In this document: positions 19,683-27,766 of the stretch, piece by piece | How the letters are laid out: each line of letters opens with the position of its first letter | Numbering within the stretch: the first letter of the stretch is position 1 | From: Dunaliella salina | Taxonomy: Eukaryota; Chlorophyta; Chlorophyceae; Chlamydomonadales; Dunaliellaceae | Length of the DNA stretch: 27,766 nt | Direction of reading: 5' to 3' | NCBI GenBank assembly: GCA_002284615.2 | Contig: MU069674.1 | Span: 120,614-148,379 of the forward strand | The notes under the pieces: model-generated | Databases searched by the model: none | What the model saw: the letters and a program-made list of their open reading frames with translations, nothing else | What the model was told of the DNA's origin: nothing | Position numbers and translations under genes: made by a program

Positions 19683-20975
19683 AGCTTAAACATTTCTCCA
19701 ACCTCCGAGATGCTTTACGGAAACACATGCACTCAAAACACAGACTTGGAAAGGCCAACACCGACACATGATACTACTCTTTCTACCAAAGTTTGCTTTC
19801 CAACATCCACAAAAATATCAGCGATGCCTTCTAGACAACGTCAACACTCTTACAGAATGAGGCAAAACATTTTCAAGTACCGAACAGGTACCCTCTTCAA
19901 TCAAAAACACGCGGTGCGCTTCAAAATTTCCACCAGCCTGTAATGCCCCCCTCTGTGGAAAAGTTGACAGTGCCCTTCACACCTTATCCGGATGCAAAAA
20001 CTCAACCATGTCTGGTATGTAACCGAGCGACATAATATTGCCAGCAGAATCCTTCTAAAAGCTATCAGCAAAGGCCCTCTTGGGGCAGGCATTGCCTCCA
20101 TGGACATTGGTAGAGCAGACCGACTTGCATTGCAAGACCTACAGATCCCAGAACATTCGACCAATAGAACCCTCCCTAAATATATTTTCCCACGCCACTT
20201 CCCTGATAAGGATAGGCTCACCTCCAGCCGGCCTGATGCTCTATTAGTTGTTCCTCTGAAAAGAGCGCCTAGGTTGAATCTCCGATATCAATTGAGAAGT
20301 GCAGGGGGGCGCGGGGGGAACAGGGAGGACTCAGCGCCAGCCTCAGCCACTCCACCCACATTCAAAGCCCGTGACCCCAGCCAGCTCCTCCCAGATCAAA
20401 GACACATCCACCTTATAGAAGTCAAATACTGTGGGGACACCCGGCCCAACAGCCAGCTTGAGGCCGCCAAGCAGCAGCACCGGGACCTTTGTCGTCATCT
20501 TTCTAGGGCCTCAGCTCAAGTCACCCTCCATACTATCCTGTTAGGTGTGGGAGGAGTTATCTACACCCCGCACACATTGGATCCTCTTAAGGAGCTTGGT
20601 CTTGACCTACAAGGCCACCAAGCTTGTTCGGAAGCTTCATGCTCATTATGTCTTGTATGCTTACAAACTTGCCAGCACCAGATGCGCTCTTGAGAAAACC
20701 TTTTTCAACTCTCAGCAAGGTCAGGCACGGGATACTGCTAGTAACCTACCTGATCCCCACTGATTTCTTTCTTCTACTTTCTCTTGGTGAAGCAGATATA
20801 CGGTCTAGCCTTGGCCCTAGATGTCCCCTTTTCCTTAATTGATGCAGGGAGTGTTTTCACTGCCTGCGTAGACACTATATAGACATATAACGTACTACTA
20901 TTAGACAAATAGACAACCCAGAACCTCCCTGTGCCCATTAACTTCCCTCCTGTCTCCTCAGGATCCTCCCTATAG
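19683..20975 (+). mobile_element. LINE family B 3' end (first copy)
   Basis: This is the 3' terminal part of a family B element, truncated on its 5' side. It carries the end of the ORF (zinc knuckle and nuclease-like domain, to 20763) and a 3' UTR of about 200 bp containing CCTTAATTGATG, shared with the fragment at 10560-11400. It is followed directly by the 5' end of another family B copy in the same orientation. No poly(A) tail is seen at the junction. Confidence 0.8.
19840..20763 (+). pseudogene. LINE B ORF C-terminus: zinc knuckle and PD-(D/E)XK nuclease-like domain
   Basis: HSYRMRQNIFKYRTGTLF leads into a C-x2-C-x7-H-x4-C knuckle (CPLCGKVDSALHTLSGC), legible after removing one C from a C run near 19950. 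VTERHNIASRILLKAI follows in the frame at 19992-20693. In that frame RPD (residues 80-82) and IEVKYC (Glu143, Lys145) form a PD...E-x-K pattern like restriction-enzyme-fold nucleases, with a Gly/Pro/Ser-rich insertion between them. AAKQQHRDLCRHL and TLHTILLGVGG then look like the following helix and strand. A shift near 20615 moves the final residues to another frame ending at 20763. LINEs with a C-terminal restriction-like endonuclease include R2 and Dualen/RandI; the spacing here is longer than in R2, so the relation is inferred. Confidence 0.65.
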
Positions 20976-21776
20976 GTCCTAGCTAGGAGATTGCTGGACC
21001 ACATTCCACACTGGATGCTTGCGCAAAAATGGCATCCAGGGCCTCAACCCTCTACAAGGTATGCTGTTCCTGACAACAGCACCTGCCATGTGATTCATGA
21101 GCACTTGCATAACAGCCTTATGATGCAGTTGGGTATGCCCCCTTGCCCAAATAATTTGCTCTTTGAGCAACAAGGTCGCACTAGCTATCACTGCCAAGTA
21201 CATGCTATAAACAACGTTTTCGGAGCATGCATAGTCACACCAGAGTCTCTGGAAAATTTTATTTACATCCAACACAGAAATGACCCTACCTTGGGATGGC
21301 TCTATGCCTATGAACCAGGCGCAGGTTTCTCTGACAATGCCCCTGGTCAATGGATGCTCAATAACAACCTTCAACAAACTGAAATCGCTTCTTTTGGTCA
21401 TAGTACCAGCAACCATATCTCAGACGCTCTTGACCTACACGCTCTTCAGCACGGCTGTAATGCTTTCCTATGCCGCAGCCATCACCATGCTTTTGCCATT
21501 AAAAGATTCCAGGGAGTCTGGAAATTACTGGACTCCCTCAAGGAAGCTTCCATCAACTTGCGCTCTCAAAGGAATTTACCCCCCTTGACTGCCTTCAAGG
21601 TTTCTTATCTAAATGGCAATAAAAGAGATAACACTCTCGATCCCCAAAATTCACAGTACATGGAAAAACAAGAGGAAGCTTTCTGTCTGGTCCACTCCTT
21701 TAATATGGCCCTAGGTGAACCGATCATCTCTGGCCATAGTGTTCTGTCACACGCCGCATGGAGGATACCCTTTTGA
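20976..21776 (+). pseudogene. LINE B 5' ORF: Josephin-like cysteine protease domain 1 and start of domain 2
   Basis: The frame is open from 20976; residues are counted from a TTG at 20991, so the true start is unknown. Domain 1: FEQQGRTSYHCQVHAINNVF has Cys68 and His71 in C-x-x-H-x-x-N-N, matching the ataxin-3 Josephin signature around its nucleophile, with Gln60/61 as possible oxyanion residue. CRSHHHAFAIKRFQGVWKLL followed by DSL supplies the catalytic His (165/166) and Asp181 in the typical H-x-F-x-[IV]...W-x-L-x-[DN]-S-L arrangement. Domain 2 begins at EKQEEAFCLVHSFNMALG, with Gln227, Cys232, His235 and Asn238 in the exact Q-x4-C-x2-H-x2-N spacing of Josephin domains, and breaks at the stop at 21774. 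Josephin proteins cleave ubiquitin chains; ubiquitin as the substrate here is inference. Confidence 0.65.
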
Positions 21777-22479
21777 GTCGTAACCTGCAGCGACAAATCC
21801 ACCTGAGCCGCTATTATACCCATGGATCAGGAAGCTTCAACATTATGATCTTCAACCACTACCTCAGCAAATCTCTTGGAATTAAGAGGAAAATTACATT
21901 CTCCAGGTTACCCACCCTCACTGCTCCCCAGGCCAAATAACAAAAAGTTTGATCGGAAACACTTTGCTCAACGCAGACTACAAAGATGCAGTAATCCTCA
22001 CCATCCCCCATGCAAATGGAAGGGGTCATGCTGTGACTCTCAAGAAGAGCCCAAGCACTAAACCCTCATCTGGAGAGGGGTTAACTTGGCTCCTTTTAGA
22101 TTCTCTCAAGGACCATCCACAGCCTCTTCAAACTGAAAGTGATTGGAAAAATCTTCAAGGTAGCATACTTACTTTCCAGAGAGGAAGTGTATGGGATGGC
22201 TTAGATTCAGCCTCTGACCTACATCTGGCAGACAGCTCCGTTCCATTTGACCCAAACTCCTTTGTGTACAATACCACTTTCCATGTAAATTCCACTCCAG
22301 AGCCCTCCGTAGTCCAGATTTCCCAACCTATTTACACCACTCAACCACCACAAAGCAGCGGAAGTGAAAGCCCCACCCAGCCTGTCTCACAGCTGACCAC
22401 ACACCCTCCAAAATATATGATACCCCTGAAAATCCTTTGGGGCCTTCGCAGGACGGAATACATGCGCTTAAAATCATGA
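21758..22479 (+). pseudogene. LINE B 5' ORF: protease domain 2, C-terminal half, and spacer
   Basis: After the frame break at about 21765, domain 2 continues with YYTHGSGSFNIMIFNHYLSK, then changes frame again near 21900-21940. It ends with DAVILTIPHANGRGHAVTL and WLLLDSLKD in the frame beginning at 21949 (catalytic His at residue 27, Asp at residue 51). The pattern mirrors domain 1 (HAFAI...WKLLDSLKE), so both domains keep a Cys-His-Asp triad. A low-complexity region rich in Ser, Thr, Pro and Gln follows, up to the start of the endonuclease near 22465. No membrane segments are seen. Confidence 0.6.
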
Positions 22480-23215
22480 CCATGAATGTCAGAGGCCTCT
22501 TTAAGAGCAAATGGGACCTCTGCCATTCCATAGCTACCCACACCCAGATATTTTAGTCCTCACTGAAACCAAGCTCCGCAGAAGCAATAAGCCCCGTTCT
22601 TNGTTAGAATCGCTCCTCAAAAACTACAAATATTGGTCAGCTTTCGATAGGGCTGGTGGCACGACCATTTGCATTCGTGACACTTTAGCCCTAGCCACCC
22701 AATGCTCTCCAGTATGCATCAACTCTAAAGGAAGAATTGCCTCTGTCATACTCAAGGGAACCAATGCCAATCTTCTTCTGTTGGGCACCTACTGGCCATC
22801 TGGCAGCTCTCATGAAGCTCTTGTCAGCAGGAATGAAATGCAAGATTACATATAGACTCTGCTTGACACCCATAGCAACTGCATCCCCTTGATACTTGGT
22901 GACATGAATGCTACAGTCAGAGCTGATGACCGCTTCAGCAACACGACCTACCAGGCCGATAGAATGTATCGGGAATTCCTCCTCTCTAATAATCTATGCC
23001 CCTGCAAGGAGGAAACCTGCAGACCCTGGACCCATGACCAAGCTACTGGCAAAGATGTCAATAACAATACAATCTATACTTTTGGCCGCATTGATGACGT
23101 CATTCTACCCTCTGAACTTGCGTGTAAATGTTCCCCCTGTACCACCCATGAATTGGGCTCCCTTAGCGATCATGTCCCACTCATAGCTAACATACCTCTT
23201 GACATCCTTCAGATT
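22465..23215 (+). pseudogene. LINE B: AP-endonuclease domain
   Basis: It starts ATGACCATGAATGTCAGAGG (MTMNVRGL, the usual opening Asn), shifts frame near 22540, and continues ILVLTETKLRRS with the catalytic Glu, GGTTICIRDTLA, then a TAG at 22854. The next frame has LILGDMNATV (Asp-Asn pair), YTFGRIDDVILP (Asp) and the terminal LSDHVPLIANI (Asp-His). All signature positions of the exonuclease-endonuclease-phosphatase fold are present. The single Ns at 22602 and 23220 do not disturb the frame. Confidence 0.85.
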
Positions 23216-24910
23216 CATANTCCCTTCCTAAAAGAACCACAATTCCCCACGCAAAGCCCACAAAAAGTCCTTGTTCACCCTATCAGTGACTCTGACAGAA
23301 CAGCATTCACACACTCCTTGCAAGACCCAGCGCATGGGGTCCCCCAAAACCTTGAAAAATTGCTGCAAACCCTTGACCCATCCTGTACAGAAGCTATTGA
23401 GTTTTTAGATAATCTTAAAAACACACCTGCCAAACAAACCAAAAAATTTGAGACACTCTGCAATGAACCGGCCTCTGATACAGTTGAAACACTGGCAGAA
23501 GGCATCTCTTGCCTCATTCACTCTTCCTACCAAGTAGCATTGAAAGTGTGCAACACGAAAACTATCTCCTCAGACCACAACCACTACAACCCGAGGACTA
23601 CAAGCAATAAACGGCGCAAACTGAAAAAGAAGCTTTCCTTGATCAGAAACATCCAGTCTCAGCTGACCTCCCTTGCCATCAACACTACTGACTGCACCTC
23701 AACCATTTTGAAGCGAAATAGGGGAAATGCGCAGAGGGGAGAACCTGGCCAATTTGCCAGAGATGCTCTTTCTTGCATTTCTTTCTCAAATCTGACCATG
23801 CCCACCATTATTATTCATAAAAAAAATACTTCCACCAAAAATTGATAAAAATCGGAGAACCCCAGATCACTCTCCTGGCCTCAGGTACCCCTAAAATGGC
23901 CCATAGCTCCACACTGGGACCATTTTTCACTCCCACAATTTTGCATTTGTAACACCCATATGAACTACTAACATCCTGCATATTCAAAAATAGGAAAGAA
24001 GGAGGTCAAAAATTGGCCTTTTTGGCACCCCTAGTGCTGGATTCTCTCTGAGGGAAATGGCTGAAATTCTGTATCTCATCAACCACAGGGTCTTTTTACC
24101 TTATTGTTTTTGCAATGATATTCTTTTATTACGAGAACCTCAAATCACTAAAAATTACCCAATTTGGTGCAGTGGGTGGTCAGATATGAAGATTTGGTGG
24201 TAAAAACTAGGGTTCACGCCGCGGCTGATTAGGCACGTCTCCCGTGACGGGCACCTCTTAAACTCTAGTGCTAAGGAAAGAAAACAGGCTTTACATGGAA
24301 CCCAGGCTTGAAAGGTGCCCGTTACGGGACACACACGCAAAGGAGCATGCAAAAAACACCTGATTTTGGGCCTCAGCTTCCCCCCTCTGGGAAATGCGAA
24401 CCTTAATAAAGCCATATCCAAACTCAACAACCTTCAACTGGACATCCCTCCTCTTCCACAACTGCAAGAGCTCTCTGAGAGTGCTAAACAGGCCATTACT
24501 TACATAGATAAAACTCGTAATAAAGACAACAACAACATTGCTCGTAAAAAGATGCAAAAAACAATCAATAAAAACCCCAAACAAGCACACAAGGAAATTT
24601 TTAAAGACAAAAGGGCACAACTGAGAACAGGTCCAAGCACTCTGAGACCCGGAGACAGGTAATATTGAGACTGAACCAACCAAGCAGGCACAGATTGTTG
24701 AAAACTATTACACACAGGCTATGAGGGCAGTAAATATCAAACATGGCAAATACCTTCCACACNAAGCCCCACGTAATTATCCCTGGGAGCAGTCTAATCA
24801 TTCTGGCCATGTGCCAGACCCATTTATTCTAAAGTCAAGTATTACACAAGACAAATCGGAAGGGAAGGATCAAAGAGAATGGCTCCAATCCAAAATCATG
24901 GATAAGTGCC
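23216..24910 (+). pseudogene. LINE B: linker between endonuclease and RT, split by MITE
   Basis: The linker is charged and helical (SNKRRKLKKKLSLIRNI before the insertion). Excluding 23731-24389 and one target copy, it resumes as NANLNKAISKLNNLQLD, then KKMQKTINKNPKQAHKEIF, a basic helical segment like those before LINE RT domains. A stop at 24660 and another frame change lead to the RT near 24911. One N lies at 24763. Confidence 0.65.
23731..24389. mobile_element. 659-bp MITE with hAT-like ends inserted in LINE B
   Basis: The element starts CAGAGGGGAGAACCTGGCCA and the reverse complement of its right end reads CAGAGGGGGGAAGCTGAGGC, giving terminal inverted repeats of about 20 bp with mismatches. 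GGAAATGCG flanks it on both sides (23722-23730 and 24390-24398), a 9-bp direct repeat, or 8 bp if one G is chance. CAG...CTG termini with an 8-bp duplication are typical of hAT. No transposase is encoded. A subterminal inverted repeat (TCCCGTGACGGGCACCT at 24240-24256; AGGTGCCCGTTACGGGA at 24313-24329) can form a hairpin with one mismatch. The 3' half of the LINE linker resumes right after it. Confidence 0.8.
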
Positions 24911-26336
24911 TTGAACGAATGCATCAAAACCCTTAGTAATAACAAATCACCAGGTCGTGATGGCATAGTGAATGAGATCCTTAGAATGCTCCCCCCCAAA
25001 ATCCAAGAAAGCATTCATAAGCTCTTCATCATCATGTGGGCTACGCGCCTCACCCCGGTGTCTTGGAAAATCAGTGAGACTATCCTCATTGACAAAAACA
25101 AAGGAGAGGAGACAGATATATCCTCCTACAGGCCCATTGGACTAGCCAACACGCTCTACAAACTCTGGACGCGCATGGTCACTAATACTCTCTATGAGTA
25201 TGCAGAAGCACACTCCCTTCTGAGCTCCACACAAGCTGGTTTCCGGAGTCAAAAAGATACTGTCCACCAACTCCAGAATGTTATCATGGGACTTGAAGAT
25301 GCCAAAAATTTTGGAAAAGACACCTATGCCCCCATTTTAGATTTCGCCTCAGCCTTCAACACTACTGACCATGACAAGATGCTCTGGATAATGTACGATT
25401 TGGGCTTCCCCACTGATGCCATAGACACTGTCAAAATATATATATGAAAATGCCACTACTCAAGTAAGACTGCCTTCAGGGGTTAGCACTAAGCAAATTC
25501 ATGTTGACAGAGGTACAATTCAAGGTGATACACTCTCACCCTTTCTCTTTCTCCTCTACATGGAGCCCCTCCTGCGTTGGCTGCATGTTGGAGGGCGCGG
25601 CTATAAACATGGTTGTGTCCCAGACGAAAACACCACCGACAACCACCTTGCAAATAACCTTAGCAGCGCTGCCTTTGCTGATGACCTCCTCTGTCCAACT
25701 AGCACAATACAAGACCTGAAAGCACAAGCCAGAAAACTCACTCTCTACTCTGACTGGGCCGCACTCATTATTTCCGGCAGCAAGACTAAGGATACCGGCA
25801 TTCTGCACAGCCATCCCAGAAAAAAACACAATGGAGTGACTCCATCTCAAGCTCTCCATCAAAGGCTTCAGGGGAAAATTGAAATCCAAGGACAGAAGGC
25901 CCAGTTCCTTGCATCAAGTGAGCCCTTCCTCTATCTGGGAGTTCAAATGACAATGGACCTTAATCGGAAGCACCAGATTCAGCGTATGACTTTTAACCTC
26001 AAAAACAAGCTAGATAATCTTGACGCATCCTATGCATCCCCACGCCAAGTACTAAACATAGTCCGCACAGCCATAATCCCTAGCCTTGCATACTCTTTTG
26101 CAGTAACTCCCTGCACCCCTACTGACCTTATTATCTGGGACACCATGATAGACAGAATGGTCAAATACAAACGCAAACTCTGGAAAAGCACAGCTGCAGC
26201 AATGGTCCGTGAAGATTCAGATAACTTTGGACTCGGACGCACTTCAATCTGTGTAGAATACCATAGACGCCAGGCTTTTTCCCTCTCTTTTGTTAGGGGT
26301 TATTCCCTTAATGCACGCGGCCTGTTGGCTGCGTAG
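24911..26336 (+). pseudogene. LINE B: reverse transcriptase domain
   Basis: RT motifs in order: NNKSPGRDGIVNEIL, SWKISETILIDKNKG and SSYRPIGLANTLYKLW (fingers), TQAGFRSQKDT, motif A APILDFASAFNTTDHDK with the first catalytic Asp, motif B DRGTIQGDTLSPFLFLLY, motif C AAFADDLLCPT with the Asp pair (FADD instead of the common YADD), ISGSKTKDTG (motif D) and FLYLGVQM (motif E). A two-base TA excess in ATATATATA near 25440 breaks the frame between motifs A and B. A thumb with SLAYSFAVTPC follows, ending at 26336. Sequence similarity to the family A RT is low, so these are different LINE clades. Confidence 0.88.
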
Positions 26337-27735
26337 ACTTTTCTTTTCTTTTCTTTCCTCTCTTCCAGCCTTGAGGAACCCTCAATAAGACACCGCACAG
26401 TTAGCCTCAACCTCCTAACTAAGCAGATAGAAAACCTCAATGCTTTGTCTGAAACCTACCTCACCAAACGAGACGAGAAGGAACAAATCTGCACATAAAA
26501 TGTCAGCTCAACTATATCATGCGCGCCCGGCAGCTGACAAGCGTGCATTCTAGCAAGCTCCATCTCATGAAAAATGGCACTAGTGTGTTCAAGGAGGAAT
26601 TAGAGCACATTTGTGAAGCCCTCACCTTGCACAAACCTCCTCCTCACAACCTCCCTACTCTCATCGCCTGCATTATGCAACCTCTGCTGAAAATGCACAT
26701 CAGCGGGATACATGAACTTACATCTCGTCGCAAAACCCACGTCATCTCAGTTTCTCAACTTCAGGCTAAACACCCCAAGGTGAAGAACAAATGTAAGATT
26801 GCACTTAACAGGCTGGCAGGTCATATCAACCTTGCTCCACAAGAAGGACTGAACACATCCTCAATCCAAAAGATCACGGCCTACAAAAATACTGAAGCAA
26901 ATACCCTCCCAGCTTACCGTCGTATTAACAACACCCATGTGAGCGGCCTTACTAACACCAGCATGGGTAGGGAACAGCCTCCCCTCACCCAGATTTCCGA
27001 ACGAGCAAACCCCCAACCTAGCTTCATTCCCCCCACTCAAGCAGTGCCACCGCCACAGCCTTGTTCCACATCTTTCTACACCCATGAACACACCGGACGC
27101 CGCCTCAGACGTGCCCTCAACCATCCTACACCCATTAATTGTCCTGGAACACAACAACTTTCAAATGTAATGGATTTGCAATCACTGGAAGAGCCACTTT
27201 GCAAAAGAACTCGCTCCAATGCTACACTCAACATCACTCCCACACAAGCACTCCACCCCTCTGCAGAAAAACTCACTGCAAGCCTGGATAATCTGGCTCC
27301 TGCCATACAAGATACTTCTGCAAAAGGGCCACCCAGCAAACGCACACGCTCAGCATTGAGAAATACCTCTTCTTCCATGTCCCAATTAAGCCAGGCGAGC
27401 CCAAATGATAGCAGTTTACATGCTTGTTTGAGCACTGCTCACCATACCCCTACACAGCCCGACCCCCTACCACTAACCACCAACATCAGACAGATGATTG
27501 TCTCAACCCTCAGACACTAACTCTTACTCCGCATAGCCTAGATACTCAAACAAACAGACCCAGAAAGAAGAGGCAACAATTGCTCCACACAGACAGAGAG
27601 ATCGTTTCCCCAGCCATCCACTCTCAAAGCTCCCTTTCCCAAGGCCCAAAAGTCTGGAACTACAGGAAAAATACAGCTGAGAAACTTGCTAAAGAGACTA
27701 CTGCTAGCCATGCTATCAGTTCTATCTTCTATCAT
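26337..27735 (+). pseudogene. LINE B: post-RT Ser/Thr/Pro-rich region
   Basis: After a short shifted stretch (RHRTVSLNLLTKQIENL, 26340-26500), the frame at 26519-27520 encodes a helical part (HLMKNGTSVFKEELEHICEA; later TSRRKTHVISVSQL). A disordered part rich in Ser, Thr, Pro, Gln and Asn follows, with two similar basic motifs, LCKRTRSNATLN and PSKRTRSALRNT, about 55 residues apart. These could be nuclear localisation or nucleic-acid-binding motifs. After the stop at 27520, another frame gives GPKVWNYRKNTAEKLAKE, perhaps the beginning of the C-terminal domain. Its likely continuation lies beyond the window. Confidence 0.6.
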
Positions 27736-27766
27736 GATTTAGATATTACTCACATAGGTAATTGGA

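Larger units (their letters stand above)
20976..27766 (+). mobile_element. LINE family B, second copy (5' end onward; runs off window)
   Basis: From left to right: two Josephin-like cysteine protease domains (20976-22140), a Ser/Thr/Pro-rich spacer, an AP-endonuclease (22465-23215), a linker interrupted by a MITE (23731-24389), a reverse transcriptase (24911-26336), and a long Ser/Thr/Pro-rich region (26400-27735). The C-terminal zinc knuckle and nuclease seen in the preceding copy would lie beyond the right edge. At least eight frame breaks or stops make this copy inactive. Catalytic residues are nevertheless preserved in every domain, so decay looks recent relative to family A. The element resembles Dualen/RandI of Chlamydomonas in combining AP-endonuclease and a restriction-like nuclease. 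Confidence 0.8.

Noticed and set aside
20991..21776. OTU-type protease assignment for the LINE B 5' ORF
   Set aside because: The OTU D-G-[ND]-C signature is absent, while the C-x2-H-x2-N-N and W-x-L-x-D-S-L pattern fits Josephin better; a profile search should settle it.

Overview
This is nuclear DNA from a eukaryote, most likely a chlorophyte green alga. The one host gene is split by many short introns with GTGAGT-like donors and CTGCAG-type acceptors. The retrotransposons resemble those of volvocalean algae, and base composition is mixed with many microsatellites. A Dunaliella-like chlamydomonadalean is my guess, not something the sequence proves. There are no bacterial operons, rRNA or tRNA genes that I can see.

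Layout. 1-540: a tandem repeat of about 310 bp with decayed minus-strand coding sequence of an unrecognised family. 541-5402: a decayed minus-strand LINE ('family A': ORF1, AP-endonuclease, reverse transcriptase). 4699-6748 and 6750-8799: an identical 2,050-bp direct duplication meeting at a single N, almost certainly two overlapping contigs that were never merged. 5408/7459-10531: an LTR retroelement with 177-bp LTRs, a 5-bp target-site duplication, a primer-binding-like site and a polypurine tract, no visible gag or pol, and an antisense coding remnant related to the 1-540 family. 10560-11400 and 11430-11850: fragments of LINE families B and A.

12136-17601: the host gene. It has at least 13 exons and encodes a secreted protein with a signal peptide and about ten four-cysteine modules (C-x2-C ... 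C-x2-C), mostly one module per exon. Exon 8 is broken by a net 22-nt loss, and one intron is GC-AG. Its introns carry an assembly gap, CA and GT microsatellites, an inverted-repeat element with telomere-like sequence, and a duplicated acceptor region.

17602-19690: gene-poor DNA with a 168-bp tandem duplication, a family A fragment and a hairpin. 19683-27766: two head-to-tail copies of LINE 'family B'. The first is only a 3' end (zinc knuckle and PD-(D/E)XK nuclease-like domain). The second runs from its 5' end past the window edge.

The most interesting item is LINE family B. Its 5' part encodes two consecutive papain-fold cysteine protease domains that look like Josephin (ataxin-3 type) deubiquitinases, each with the Cys, His and Asp signature. 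They are followed by an AP-endonuclease, a reverse transcriptase, a Ser/Thr/Pro-rich linker with two KRTRS motifs and, judging from the neighbouring copy, a zinc knuckle and a PD-(D/E)XK nuclease. A LINE with two endonuclease types and a tandem deubiquitinase-like protease deserves a careful look. This copy is frameshifted and carries a 659-bp hAT-like MITE.
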